Program-made: the position numbers and the translations under genes
Source of the DNA: Roseomonas sp. AR75
GTDB lineage: Bacteria > Pseudomonadota > Alphaproteobacteria > Acetobacterales > Acetobacteraceae
DNA: 64,000 bases
Direction: 5' to 3'
Assembly: GCF_005222815.1 (NCBI RefSeq)
Contig: NZ_STGB01000006.1
Span: 806,001 to 870,000 of the forward strand
Part shown: one piece after another, positions 41,058 to 48,798 of the stretch
How the letters are laid out: every line of letters begins with the position of its first letter
How positions within the stretch are numbered: position 1 is the first letter of the stretch
Notes under the pieces: model-generated
What the model was told of the DNA's origin: nothing
What the model saw: only the letters and a program-made list of their open reading frames with translations
Database searches by the model: none

Positions 41058-44036
41058 ATGGCGCAGATCACCGGCACGGCTGGCAATGACCTGATCCGCA
41101 CCGCCGCGGCCGGCGGGTCCAACAACGGCCTGCCTGCCGCCAGCCCCGGCGGCGGCGATGTGATCCTCGGCGCCGAGGGGGCGGACACGATCCTGCCCGG
41201 CACCGGCTGGAACATCGCCCTCGGCGGCACGGGCAACGATTCCATCGCGCTGGCCGATGCCGGCTACGCCTTCGGCGAGGCGGGGGACGATGTCCTCGCC
41301 ACGACGGGCCAGGCGATGCTGGACGGCGGCACCGGCAACGACACGCTCAGCGCCACGGGCAGCCTCGGTGCCGTGCTGCGCGGCGGGGATGGCCCGGACC
41401 GGCTGTCGGGCGGGCACGGCAATGACCAGCTTGCAGGCGATGCCGGCGCCGACACGATCCTCGGCTCGCGCGGCAACGACACCGTGGATGGCGGCGAGGG
41501 CGCCGATGTCATCGACTATGGCGCGCTCGGTGCAGGTGTGCATGTCCTCGCCACGCCCTTCGGCGGCTTCGTCCGCATGGCCAAGATCGCCACCGCCGGC
41601 GGTGCCGTGCTCGGAATCGACACGCTCACCGGCATGGACGGCTTCGTGGGCACCGCGGGCCATGACCGCCTGCTCGGCAGCGGGCTCGACGAGAGTTTCG
41701 CCGGCGGCGCGGGGAACGACACCATCGGCGGCGGCGATGGCTTCGACACGCTGCGCTACGACAATGCAGCGGGTCCCGTCAGCGTGAACCTGGCGACCGG
41801 CCGTGCCTCGGACGGGCTGGGCGGCACGGACTTGCTGCGCTTCGCCGCCCCCGGGCGGAGCAGCATCGAGATGGTGGTCGCCGGCGCGGGTGCGGACACG
41901 CTGATCGGCGATGGCGGCGACAACTGGCTGCGCGGCGGCGCGGGTGCGGATCTGCTGGACGGCGGCGCCGGGTTCGACGTCGCGGACTGGTCCGGCGATT
42001 CCACCGTGACCGGCGTGCTGGCCAATCTCGGCGCGGTCGCGGTGGGCGGCGTCGCCGGCGGCAGCGCGCGCGATTCCTCGGGCGCGACGGACACGCTGCT
42101 GTCCATCGAGGGTCTGCGCGGAACGGCCGCGGCGGACACGCTGATCGGCTCGGACGCCGACAACCTGCTGGGCGGGCAGCGTGGCGCGGATTCTCTGCAA
42201 GGTGGCCTCGGCGACGACACGGCCGATTACGGCGACGATGCCGACCCGAACGGCGATGGCTTCGGCGTGATCGTCAACCTCTCGGACGCCGCGCTGGTGC
42301 TTGCAGCCTTCGGCGCCGAGGGCGCGCGGACCGTGGCCGGGCATGGCGCGCGCGACGGCTGGGGGAATACCGACCTGCTGTCCGGCGTGGAGGGCGCGCG
42401 CGGCAGCCTGCACAATGACGTGCTGGTCGGGCTGGAGCGCGCGCCGGCCTTCACCTTCGCCGGCGTGGCGTTCCACGCCCGGGATGCCTCGGTGCTGCGC
42501 GGCGGGCTTGGTGCCGACACGATCATGGGCGCCGACCCGGATGACGGCGTCATCGCCAGCTACCGCGACGACGCGGGCGGCATCGTTGCGCGCCTCGACC
42601 TCGGCATCGCCGTGCAGGACGGCTTCGGCACGCTGGACACGCTGGTGAACGTCTTCGGCATCGAGGGCAGCTTCTCGGACGACCTGATCGTCGCCGGCGA
42701 CAACGGCGCCTTCATGCAGGGCGGCGGCGGCGACGATACGCTCGCAGGCGGCCTGGGCTTCGACCGCGTCAGCTATGCGCGGGCGGCCGCCGGCGTGGCG
42801 GTGGACCTATCCGCCGGCACCGCAGAGGATGGCGATGGCGGTACGGACAGCCTCGCCGGTACCATCGAGTTCGTCGCCGGCAGCCGCTTCGCCGACCGTC
42901 TGGCGGGCGATGCGGACGGCACCTGGTTTCTGGGCCTCGCGGGCGCGGACACCTTCATCGGCGGCGCCGGCGAGGATTTCGTTTCGTACTACAGCGCGAG
43001 CATCGACGTCGCGCGCCCGGTCCATCTGGATGCGATGATCAACCTGCAGGCCGGCTGGGCCTGGGATGGCGACGGATCGGGCGCGCAGGGGTCGCTGGAT
43101 CGCTTCACCAGCATCGAGCATGCGCTCGGCAGCGCGGGCGCGGACACGCTGTTCGGCTCCTCCGGTGCCAACAGCCTGCACGGGGCGGAGGGCGACGATT
43201 CCGCCAGCGGCGGCGGCGGCAACGACATGCTCGCGGGCGGCGCCGGCGCCGACACGCTGGACGGCGCCGGCGGCTTCGACACCACCGATGGCGGCTCCGG
43301 CGACGATGTGCACATCGTGAACAGCCGCTTCGACCTGGTGATCGAGGCGGCGGGCGGCGGCAACGACACCGTCTTCGCCTCCAGTTCCTACTGGCTCGGT
43401 GCGGCGGCGGAGGTGGAGATGCTGCGGCTGTCCGGTGGCCTGTCCACCAACGGCTTCGGCAACGGCTTCGACAACATCCTCATGGGCAATGGCGGCAACA
43501 ACCGGCTGGAAGGTGGCGTCGGGCTGGACGACCTTTATGGCCTGGACGGGGCCGATACGCTGGTCGGCGGCAATGGCGCGGACACGCTGACCGGCCATGA
43601 CGGCGCGGATTTCTTCTACTTCGAGAAGGCCGCCGAGAGCTTCCGCGCCGGCGTGGACCTGATCACGGACATGGAGACGGGCTTCGACCGCATCGCCTTC
43701 ACCAATATTCCGGGCAAGCTCTTTGCCGGCGTGGCGCAGGCCGGCGTCGGTTTCAACGGCGCGGTCTCCGTGATCTTCGCCAGCCTCGGCACCGGCGCGA
43801 ACACCTATGCGGAGGTGATGGACGGGCTGAACGCCGCGCTCGGCGGGTCGGGCAACGTCACCGCCAGCGGCGGGCTGCTGCAGGTCTGGCAGGTGGACGT
43901 CGCGGGGGGCAGCGCGGCGGGGACATATGTCTTCGTCAATGACGGCATCGCGGGGGCGCTGGCATCCGCCGACATGCTGGTCGCCGTGACCCTTTCGGGC
44001 GGGCCGCTCTCCGCCGGGGACTTCCTGCTGGCGTGA
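41058..44036 (+). CDS. Secreted RTX-type calcium-binding repeat protein
   Basis: 992 residues. It has no signal peptide and begins directly with MAQITGTAGNDLI. Many nonapeptides of the form GG-x-G-x-D-x-L (GGTGNDTLS, GGHGNDQLA, GGNGADTLT) alternate with segments such as DFVSYYSASIDV and RLDLGIAVQDG, giving at least six blocks across residues 30-860. The last 150 residues (ADFFYFEKAAESFRAGVDLITDM to ASADMLVAVTLSGGPLSAGDFLLA) match the C-terminal type I secretion region of bluetail/serralysin-like proteins. No protease or lipase motif was found. Acidic composition and calcium sites suggest an extracellular matrix or S-layer-like role. No secretion genes adjoin it. Confidence 0.87.
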   Translation: MAQITGTAGNDLIRTAAAGGSNNGLPAASPGGGDVILGAEGADTILPGTGWNIALGGTGNDSIALADAGYAFGEAGDDVLATTGQAMLDGGTGNDTLSATGSLGAVLRGGDGPDRLSGGHGNDQLAGDAGADTILGSRGNDTVDGGEGADVIDYGALGAGVHVLATPFGGFVRMAKIATAGGAVLGIDTLTGMDGFVGTAGHDRLLGSGLDESFAGGAGNDTIGGGDGFDTLRYDNAAGPVSVNLATGRASDGLGGTDLLRFAAPGRSSIEMVVAGAGADTLIGDGGDNWLRGGAGADLLDGGAGFDVADWSGDSTVTGVLANLGAVAVGGVAGGSARDSSGATDTLLSIEGLRGTAAADTLIGSDADNLLGGQRGADSLQGGLGDDTADYGDDADPNGDGFGVIVNLSDAALVLAAFGAEGARTVAGHGARDGWGNTDLLSGVEGARGSLHNDVLVGLERAPAFTFAGVAFHARDASVLRGGLGADTIMGADPDDGVIASYRDDAGGIVARLDLGIAVQDGFGTLDTLVNVFGIEGSFSDDLIVAGDNGAFMQGGGGDDTLAGGLGFDRVSYARAAAGVAVDLSAGTAEDGDGGTDSLAGTIEFVAGSRFADRLAGDADGTWFLGLAGADTFIGGAGEDFVSYYSASIDVARPVHLDAMINLQAGWAWDGDGSGAQGSLDRFTSIEHALGSAGADTLFGSSGANSLHGAEGDDSASGGGGNDMLAGGAGADTLDGAGGFDTTDGGSGDDVHIVNSRFDLVIEAAGGGNDTVFASSSYWLGAAAEVEMLRLSGGLSTNGFGNGFDNILMGNGGNNRLEGGVGLDDLYGLDGADTLVGGNGADTLTGHDGADFFYFEKAAESFRAGVDLITDMETGFDRIAFTNIPGKLFAGVAQAGVGFNGAVSVIFASLGTGANTYAEVMDGLNAALGGSGNVTASGGLLQVWQVDVAGGSAAGTYVFVNDGIAGALASADMLVAVTLSGGPLSAGDFLLA

Positions 44037-44040
44037 TGCT

Positions 44041-44059
44041 GGACGGGTCGCGCCCGTCC
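44041..44059 (+). terminator. Hairpin after the RTX-type gene
   Basis: GGACGGG (44041-44047) and CCCGTCC (44053-44059) form a perfect 7-bp stem with loop TCGCG, 4 nt after the stop. It probably separates the RTX gene from the pca-type genes. Confidence 0.6.
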
Positions 44060-44102
44060 GGGTAACTCCGCTGCCAGACGGGCGGAGGAGCGGCAGACGC
44101 GC

Positions 44103-44783
44103 ATGATCAACAAGATCGTCCAGTCCATCGCCGACGCGCTCGCCGGCGTGAAGGACGGCTCGACGGTGCTGATGGGCGGCTTCGGCGCCGTGGGCCAGCC
44201 GGACGAGCTGATCGAAGGCCTGATCGAGCAGGGCGCCAAGGACCTGGTGGTCGTTGCCAACAATGCCGGCGCGGGGCGTGTCGGCCTGGCGAAGCTGATG
44301 GAGATGGGGCGCGTTCGGAAGATCATCTGCTCCTTCCCGCGCTCCGCCGGCTCCACCGTGTTCGAGGAGCTGTATCGCGCCGGGAAGCTGGAGCTGGAGA
44401 TCGTGCCGCAGGGCACGCTCGCCGAGCGCATGCGCGCCGCCGGCGCCGGCATCGCCGCCTTCTACACGCCGACCGGCGCGGGCACGAAGCTGGCGCAGGG
44501 CAAGGAGACGCGGGACTTCAACGGCCGCGCGCATGTGATGGAGCTGGCGCTGAAGGGCGACGTCGCGCTGATCGAGGGCTGGGAAGCCGATCGCTGGGGC
44601 AACCTGACCTATCGGGAGAGCGGGCGGAACTTCAACCCGGTGATGGCCATGGCCGCCGACCTCACCGTGGCGCAGGTGCACCATCTGCGTGAACTGGGAG
44701 AGATCGCGCCGGACAACGTCCATACGCCCGGCATCTTCGTGAACCGCGTCGTGCAGGTCGTGCGCGGCGCGCCTTGGATTTAG
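44103..44783 (+). CDS. pcaI: 3-oxoadipate / 3-oxoacid CoA-transferase subunit A
   Basis: 226 residues. MINKIVQSIADALAGVKDGSTVLMGGFG, CSFPRSAGSTVFEELYRAGKLELEIVPQGTLAERMRAAG and RWGNLTY all follow the PcaI pattern. It transfers CoA from succinyl-CoA to a 3-oxoacid, as in the last steps of protocatechuate breakdown. GGAGGAG lies about 12 nt before the ATG. Its partner subunit starts 80 bp downstream, with a small hairpin (44804-44816) in the gap, an unusually wide spacing. No other pca genes are present, so a different 3-oxoacid is possible. Confidence 0.85.
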   Translation: MINKIVQSIADALAGVKDGSTVLMGGFGAVGQPDELIEGLIEQGAKDLVVVANNAGAGRVGLAKLMEMGRVRKIICSFPRSAGSTVFEELYRAGKLELEIVPQGTLAERMRAAGAGIAAFYTPTGAGTKLAQGKETRDFNGRAHVMELALKGDVALIEGWEADRWGNLTYRESGRNFNPVMAMAADLTVAQVHHLRELGEIAPDNVHTPGIFVNRVVQVVRGAPWI

Positions 44784-44863
44784 CGCGGCCGATTCAGACC
44801 TCCGGGCCTTCGGCCCTGCGGTCATCGGACGCGGGCTCTCGTTCTGGAAGGAGTCGCGAACCC

Positions 44864-45502
44864 ATGTGGAACCGTCAGCAGATGGCCGCCCGCGTCGCGC
44901 AGGACATCCCGGAAGGCTGGTTCGTCAACCTCGGAATCGGCATCCCGACGATGGTCGCCGACCATGTTCCGTCCGAGCGCGAGGTGATCCTGCACAGCGA
45001 GAACGGCATCCTCGGCATGGGTCCCGCGCCGGAGAAGGACAAGGTCAATGCCTGGCTGGTGAATGCCGGCAAGCAGCCGGTCACGCTGCGGCCCGGCGGC
45101 AGCTTCTTCCACCACGCCGACAGCTTCGCGATGATCCGCGGCGGCCACATCGACCTGTGTGTCCTCGGCGCCTTCGAGGTGGCGGAGAATGGCGATATCG
45201 CGAACTGGGCGACCAGCGAGAACGACAGCGCGCCCGCGGTCGGCGGCGCGATGGACCTCGCCGCCGGCGCGAAGCGGCTCTGGGTGGTGATGGAGCACAC
45301 CACCAAGGACGGCACGCCGAAGCTGGTGGAACACTGCGGCTATCCGCTGACCGCGATGGGCGCGGTGCAGCGGGTGTACACGAACCTTGCCGTGGTGGAT
45401 GTCGTGCATGGCCGCGGCTTCGTGGTGCGCGACATCGTGCCGGGTCTTTCTCTGGCGGATGTGCAGGCCAAGACCAGCGCGACGCTGCACGCCGATGGCT
45501 GA
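44864..45502 (+). CDS. pcaJ: 3-oxoadipate / 3-oxoacid CoA-transferase subunit B
   Basis: 212 residues. The active-site glutamate is in LHSENGILGMGPAP near residue 45; FVNLGIGIPTMVADH, AGKQPVTLRPGGSFFHHADSFAMIRGGHIDL and VGGAMDLAAGAKRLWVVMEHTTK fit the beta subunit. The ATG at 44864 is chosen with GGAAGGAG 10 nt upstream; an in-frame ATG farther upstream (44774) would add a low-complexity leader. Its stop overlaps the start of the enoyl-CoA hydratase gene. Confidence 0.87.
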   Translation: MWNRQQMAARVAQDIPEGWFVNLGIGIPTMVADHVPSEREVILHSENGILGMGPAPEKDKVNAWLVNAGKQPVTLRPGGSFFHHADSFAMIRGGHIDLCVLGAFEVAENGDIANWATSENDSAPAVGGAMDLAAGAKRLWVVMEHTTKDGTPKLVEHCGYPLTAMGAVQRVYTNLAVVDVVHGRGFVVRDIVPGLSLADVQAKTSATLHADG

Positions 45503-46268
45503 GATGCAGGTCCGGTCGGCGCGCGACGCCGGCGTGCTGACGCTGACGCTCGACTATCCCGCACGCCGCAACGCGCTGGCGGTGCCGCTGCGCGAGCAAC
45601 TGCACGACCTGCTGGAAGCGGCGCAGGGCGATCGCGCGATCGGCGCCATCGTCGTCACCGGCGCGGGCGGCACCTTCTGCTCGGGCGGCGACATCTCCGG
45701 CATGGATGTGTCGGACCACGCCGGCGGGCTGGAGCGCATGCGGCGCACGCATCGCATCATCCGCCTGATGGTGGCGGGCCGCCTGCCCATCGTCGCGGCG
45801 GTGGAAGGCTGGTGCGTCGGCGCGGGGCTGTCCGTCGCCTGCGCCTGCGACACCATCGTCGCGGCCGAGGACGCGAAGTTCATGGCGGGCTTCGGAAAGG
45901 TGGGCCTGATGGCCGATCTTGGCCTGCCCTTCACCCTGCCGGCGCGCATCGGCAACGGTCGCGCGCGCCAGTTCTTCCTCTACGGCACGCAGGCAAGCGC
46001 GGCCGAGGGCGAGCGCATCGGCCTGGTGGACCATGTCGTGCCGAAGGGCGTGACGCTGGAAAAGGCGCAGGAACTCGGACGCTTCCTGGCCGCGCAGGCC
46101 GCACTGCCGATCGCGCTCACCAAGCGCATCCTGGCCGAAGGGTTGGAACGCGCGCTGGAAGACGAACGCCAGTTCCAGACCGCCTGCTTCCTCAGCGCCG
46201 ACCATGCCGAGGGCAAGGCGGCCTTCCTCGGCAAGCGCGAACCGAAATTCGGCGGAGGACCGCGATGA
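45495..46268 (+). CDS. Enoyl-CoA hydratase/isomerase family protein
   Basis: 257 residues, crotonase fold. GAGGTFCSGGDISGMD near residue 58-75 is the oxyanion-hole loop, and GWCVGAGLSVACACDTIVAAEDAKFMAGFGKVGLMADLG near 105-143 the second. The usual Glu of the second loop is replaced by Met-Ala-Asp here, so hydratase activity is uncertain. The ATG at 45495 overlaps the pcaJ stop; ATG 45504 is an alternative. It is coupled to the amidase gene (ATGA). Confidence 0.88.
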   Translation: MAEMQVRSARDAGVLTLTLDYPARRNALAVPLREQLHDLLEAAQGDRAIGAIVVTGAGGTFCSGGDISGMDVSDHAGGLERMRRTHRIIRLMVAGRLPIVAAVEGWCVGAGLSVACACDTIVAAEDAKFMAGFGKVGLMADLGLPFTLPARIGNGRARQFFLYGTQASAAEGERIGLVDHVVPKGVTLEKAQELGRFLAAQAALPIALTKRILAEGLERALEDERQFQTACFLSADHAEGKAAFLGKREPKFGGGPR

Positions 46269-47668
46269 CCCAGTTCTGGCGCCTGCCGGCCACCGAGATC
46301 GCCGCGCTGGTGCGCGGCAAGCGCGCGAGCGCGACCGAGGTCGCGAAGGATGCGCTCGCGCGGCTCGACGCCGCAAACCCCGCGATCAACGCCGTTGTGG
46401 ATCACCGGCCCGAGGACACGCTGGCCGAAGCGGCGCGCGTGGATGCGATGATCGCGCGCGGCGAGGACGCCGGCCCGATGGCGGGCGTGCCGGTCACCAT
46501 CAAGGTGAACGTGGACCAGGCGGGCTACGCCACCACCAACGGCCTCAAGATTCAGAAGGACCACCGCGCGACGGAGGACAATCCCGTCGTCGCGAACCTG
46601 CGCAAGGCGGGCGCGGTGATCCTCGGCCGCACCAACACGCCCGCCTTCTCGCTGCGCTGGTTCTGCCGCAACGGCCTGCATGGCCACACGAAGAATCCCT
46701 GGGATCCCGGCATCACGCCCGGCGGGTCTTCCGGAGGCGCGGCTGCAGCCACCGCAGCCGGCATCGGTGCGATCGGGCACGGCACCGATATCGGCGGCTC
46801 CGTGCGCTATCCCGCCTATGCCTGCGGCATCCACGGGCTGCGGCCGACCCTCGGCAGAATCCCGGCCTGGAATCCGTCGCTGCCGGATCGGCACATCGGC
46901 GGACAGATCATGGCCGTCTCGGGTCCGCTCGCGCGCACCATCGCCGATGTGAAGCTTGGCTTCGAGGCGATGAGCGCGCGCGACGTGCGCGAGCCCTGGT
47001 GGGTCGGCGCGCCCATGGAAGGCCCGCCCGCGCCGAAGCGCGCGGCGCTCTGCATGCGCCCTGAGGGCCTGGCGACCTCCGCACCCGTCGAAGCCGCGCT
47101 GCGCGACGCCGCGAAGCGGCTGGAGAACGCCGGCTGGACGGTGGAGGAAGCGCCGCTGCCGCCGTTGCGCGAACCCGCGCAACTCCAGGCGTTGCTGTGG
47201 CTCGCGGAAACGCGCCGCGGGCTGAACAAGGCCATCGCGGCGGAGGACGATCCCGACGCGACGTTCGTCTATACCCAGATGGAATCGCTCTGCCCCGCGC
47301 CCGACCTGTTCGGCTTCATGGACGCGCTGCAGAAGCGCGTCGGCTTCGTGCGGGAGTGGATGGAGTTCTTCGAACGCTTCCCCGTCGCGCTCTGTCCCGT
47401 CTCCGCCGAGCTGCCCTTCCGCGACCAGCAGGATGTCGAAAGCGTCGAAGTCTTCCGCGCCGTCATGGAAGCGCAGCTCACCCAGGTCGGACTGCCGCTG
47501 ATGGGGCTGCCCGGACTGACCGTGACCACCGGCCTGGTCGGCCGGACGCCCGTCGGCGTGCAGCTCGTCGCCGGCCGCTACCGCGAGGACCTGCTGCTGG
47601 ACGCCGGCGCCGCCATCGAGGCCGCCGGCACGCCCAAGACGCCGGTCGAGCCGCAGGTCGCCGCCTGA
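46265..47668 (+). CDS. Amidase (amidase signature family)
   Basis: 467 residues. Ser-cisSer-Lys triad: Lys in VPVTIKVNVDQAGYATTNG near 78, cis-Ser in GGSSGGAAAATAAGI near 157, nucleophile Ser in GTDIGGSVRYPAYACG near 180. The enzyme hydrolyses an amide to acid plus ammonia. Placed after CoA transferase and hydratase genes, it may release the acid that the others degrade; this is inference. Full length. It converges on the HxlR regulator. Confidence 0.92.
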   Translation: MTQFWRLPATEIAALVRGKRASATEVAKDALARLDAANPAINAVVDHRPEDTLAEAARVDAMIARGEDAGPMAGVPVTIKVNVDQAGYATTNGLKIQKDHRATEDNPVVANLRKAGAVILGRTNTPAFSLRWFCRNGLHGHTKNPWDPGITPGGSSGGAAAATAAGIGAIGHGTDIGGSVRYPAYACGIHGLRPTLGRIPAWNPSLPDRHIGGQIMAVSGPLARTIADVKLGFEAMSARDVREPWWVGAPMEGPPAPKRAALCMRPEGLATSAPVEAALRDAAKRLENAGWTVEEAPLPPLREPAQLQALLWLAETRRGLNKAIAAEDDPDATFVYTQMESLCPAPDLFGFMDALQKRVGFVREWMEFFERFPVALCPVSAELPFRDQQDVESVEVFRAVMEAQLTQVGLPLMGLPGLTVTTGLVGRTPVGVQLVAGRYREDLLLDAGAAIEAAGTPKTPVEPQVAA

Positions 47669-47721
47669 ATGGCCGAGGGACCAGCGCGGCAGCGACCGCG
47701 CGCGGCCCTGAGCAGAGGCTC

Positions 47722-48129
47722 CTAGTCGGGCTCGGTCGCCGCAACCGGCGGCGAGACGAAAGCCGAGGGCGCGCGTTCCGCCCAGAGGAGCAAGGCATCC
47801 AGCGCCGGGCAGAGCGCTTGTCCCCAGTCGGTCAGGTGATACTCGACCTTGGGCGGCACCTGATGATGCACGATGCGCGCCACGACGCCGTCCGCCTCGA
47901 GCTGGCGCAACTGCTGGATCAGCATCTTCTGCGACACGCCGGGAATGGCGCGCTCCAGATCCGAGAAGCGCCGGACCTGACCACCGAAGAGCTGGAACAG
48001 GATCACGAGCTTCCATCGCCCTTCGAGTACCCGGATCACGTCCTGCACGCCCTGCGCGGCCGTCTCCGCCGTGTAGGCCGCACGCTTACCCTCAGGTAAG
48101 TCGCTTACCTTTCCGTCTGTTCTTGTCAT
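47722..48129 (-). CDS. HxlR-family transcriptional regulator
   Basis: 135 residues, winged helix. VIRVLEGRWKLVILFQLFGGQVRRFSDLERAIPGVSQKMLIQQLRQLEADGVVAR is the HxlR core, followed by the wing VEYHLTDWGQAL. No conserved redox cysteine is evident near the N-terminus. Regulators of this family often control a divergent gene for a stress or detoxification enzyme; here the divergent neighbour is a SnoaL-like protein 54 bp away. A palindromic site lies within its own 5' coding region. An internal GTG at 48048 would place that site upstream instead. Confidence 0.9.
   Translation of the reverse strand: MTRTDGKVSDLPEGKRAAYTAETAAQGVQDVIRVLEGRWKLVILFQLFGGQVRRFSDLERAIPGVSQKMLIQQLRQLEADGVVARIVHHQVPPKVEYHLTDWGQALCPALDALLLWAERAPSAFVSPPVAATEPD
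48085..48109. promoter_or_regulatory. CTTACC/GGTAAG operator-like site at the HxlR promoter
   Basis: CTTACC-CTCA-GGTAAG (48085-48100) is a perfect 6-4-6 palindrome, and a third CTTACC follows at 48104-48109. It lies just inside the HxlR reading frame and 84 bp from the divergent SnoaL start, suited to repression of both genes. Confidence 0.55.
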
Positions 48130-48183
48130 CCGGGCAGCCTAGAAACAGCTTCACCGCGGAGCAAGCAACCGCGGAGACATGCG

Positions 48184-48510
48184 ATGACCGATGCACTGCC
48201 AGAACCGATCGCGGCCTATGTCGCGGCGAATGCCCGCCTGGATGCGAATGCCATGCTGGCGCCCTTCGCACCGGACGCGGTCGTGCGGGATGAGGGTGGG
48301 CGCCATGTGGGCCGGGATGCGATCCGGGCCTGGATCGACGCGGCGACGATCGCCAGCCGCGCCGTCTTCTCACCCGAGACGTGGCGCGAACAGGATGGCC
48401 GCTTCATTGTCGAAGGGCCGACTGCGGGCGACTTTCCCGGCAGTCCGATCCGCTTCACCTTCCGCTTCACCCTACGCCACGGCGCGATCACCGACCTGGA
48501 TATCGCGTGA
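48184..48510 (+). CDS. SnoaL-like / NTF2-fold protein
   Basis: 108 residues. The sequence YVAANARLDANAMLAPFAPDAVVRDEGGRHVGRDAIRAWIDAA is typical of the SnoaL/NTF2-like cone fold, with a hydrophobic ligand pocket. Many such genes lie beside HxlR regulators, as here, and are induced by reactive compounds. The ATG at 48184 is supported by the reading frame start. Enzyme activity cannot be assigned. Confidence 0.85.
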   Translation: MTDALPEPIAAYVAANARLDANAMLAPFAPDAVVRDEGGRHVGRDAIRAWIDAATIASRAVFSPETWREQDGRFIVEGPTAGDFPGSPIRFTFRFTLRHGAITDLDIA

Positions 48511-48663
48511 TGCCGCCGCACCAGGATGCAGCCGAGTTCGCGGGCGCCGCGTCCTCGTGACGGCGGGCAGCAAGGGCGCAGCGACGGCGGCACCATTCCG
48601 ACCGTCCAGACCTACCCCGCGCTGCGCCCCCGAGCACCTGTCGCGGCCGCATCGATCGCCCGT

Positions 48664-48711
48664 GTTCGCCTCCGTGAACATGCAGGCCCGCCGGCGTTCG
48701 CAGGCGTGAAC
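48664..48711 (+). promoter_or_regulatory. Tandem 16-bp dyads upstream of the mnh operon
   Basis: GTTCGC-CTCC-GTGAAC (48664-48679) and GTTCGC-AGGC-GTGAAC (48696-48711) are the same half-sites with different spacers. Their starts are 32 bp apart, about three helical turns, so both would face the same side of DNA. They lie about 70-115 bp upstream of the sigma-54-like element at 48778, where activator sites usually sit. A natural binder is the NtrC-type regulator at 57030; this is inference. Confidence 0.6.
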
Positions 48712-48777
48712 GCCAACCAACCTGCCGGCTTGGCGGCAAAGCCCGTAACGCACTGAAACCATTATGCAGGCCGGACG

Positions 48778-48793
48778 TGGCACGGCGCTTGAA
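48778..48793 (+). promoter_or_regulatory. Sigma-54-like promoter element before mnhA
   Basis: TGGCACG-GCGC-TTGAA matches the -24/-12 consensus (TGGCACG-N4-TTGCW) at the GG and spacing, but the -12 GC reads GA, a weakening change. The predicted transcript start (about 48804) is only a few bases before the ATG at 48808, implying a nearly leaderless mRNA. mnhA has no clear Shine-Dalgarno, consistent with that. Treat as a candidate only. Confidence 0.4.
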
Positions 48794-48798
48794 CTGCG

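Noticed and set aside
44804..44816. Small GGGCC-TTC-GGCCC hairpin between pcaI and pcaJ considered as a terminator
   Set aside because: A 5-bp stem without T-tract between two subunits of one enzyme is unlikely to stop transcription; mentioned only as an odd gap.
48526..48756. Small 76-codon open frame in the gap before mnhA
   Set aside because: No Shine-Dalgarno, no similarity, composition of an out-of-frame GC-rich stretch, and it overlaps the tandem dyads.
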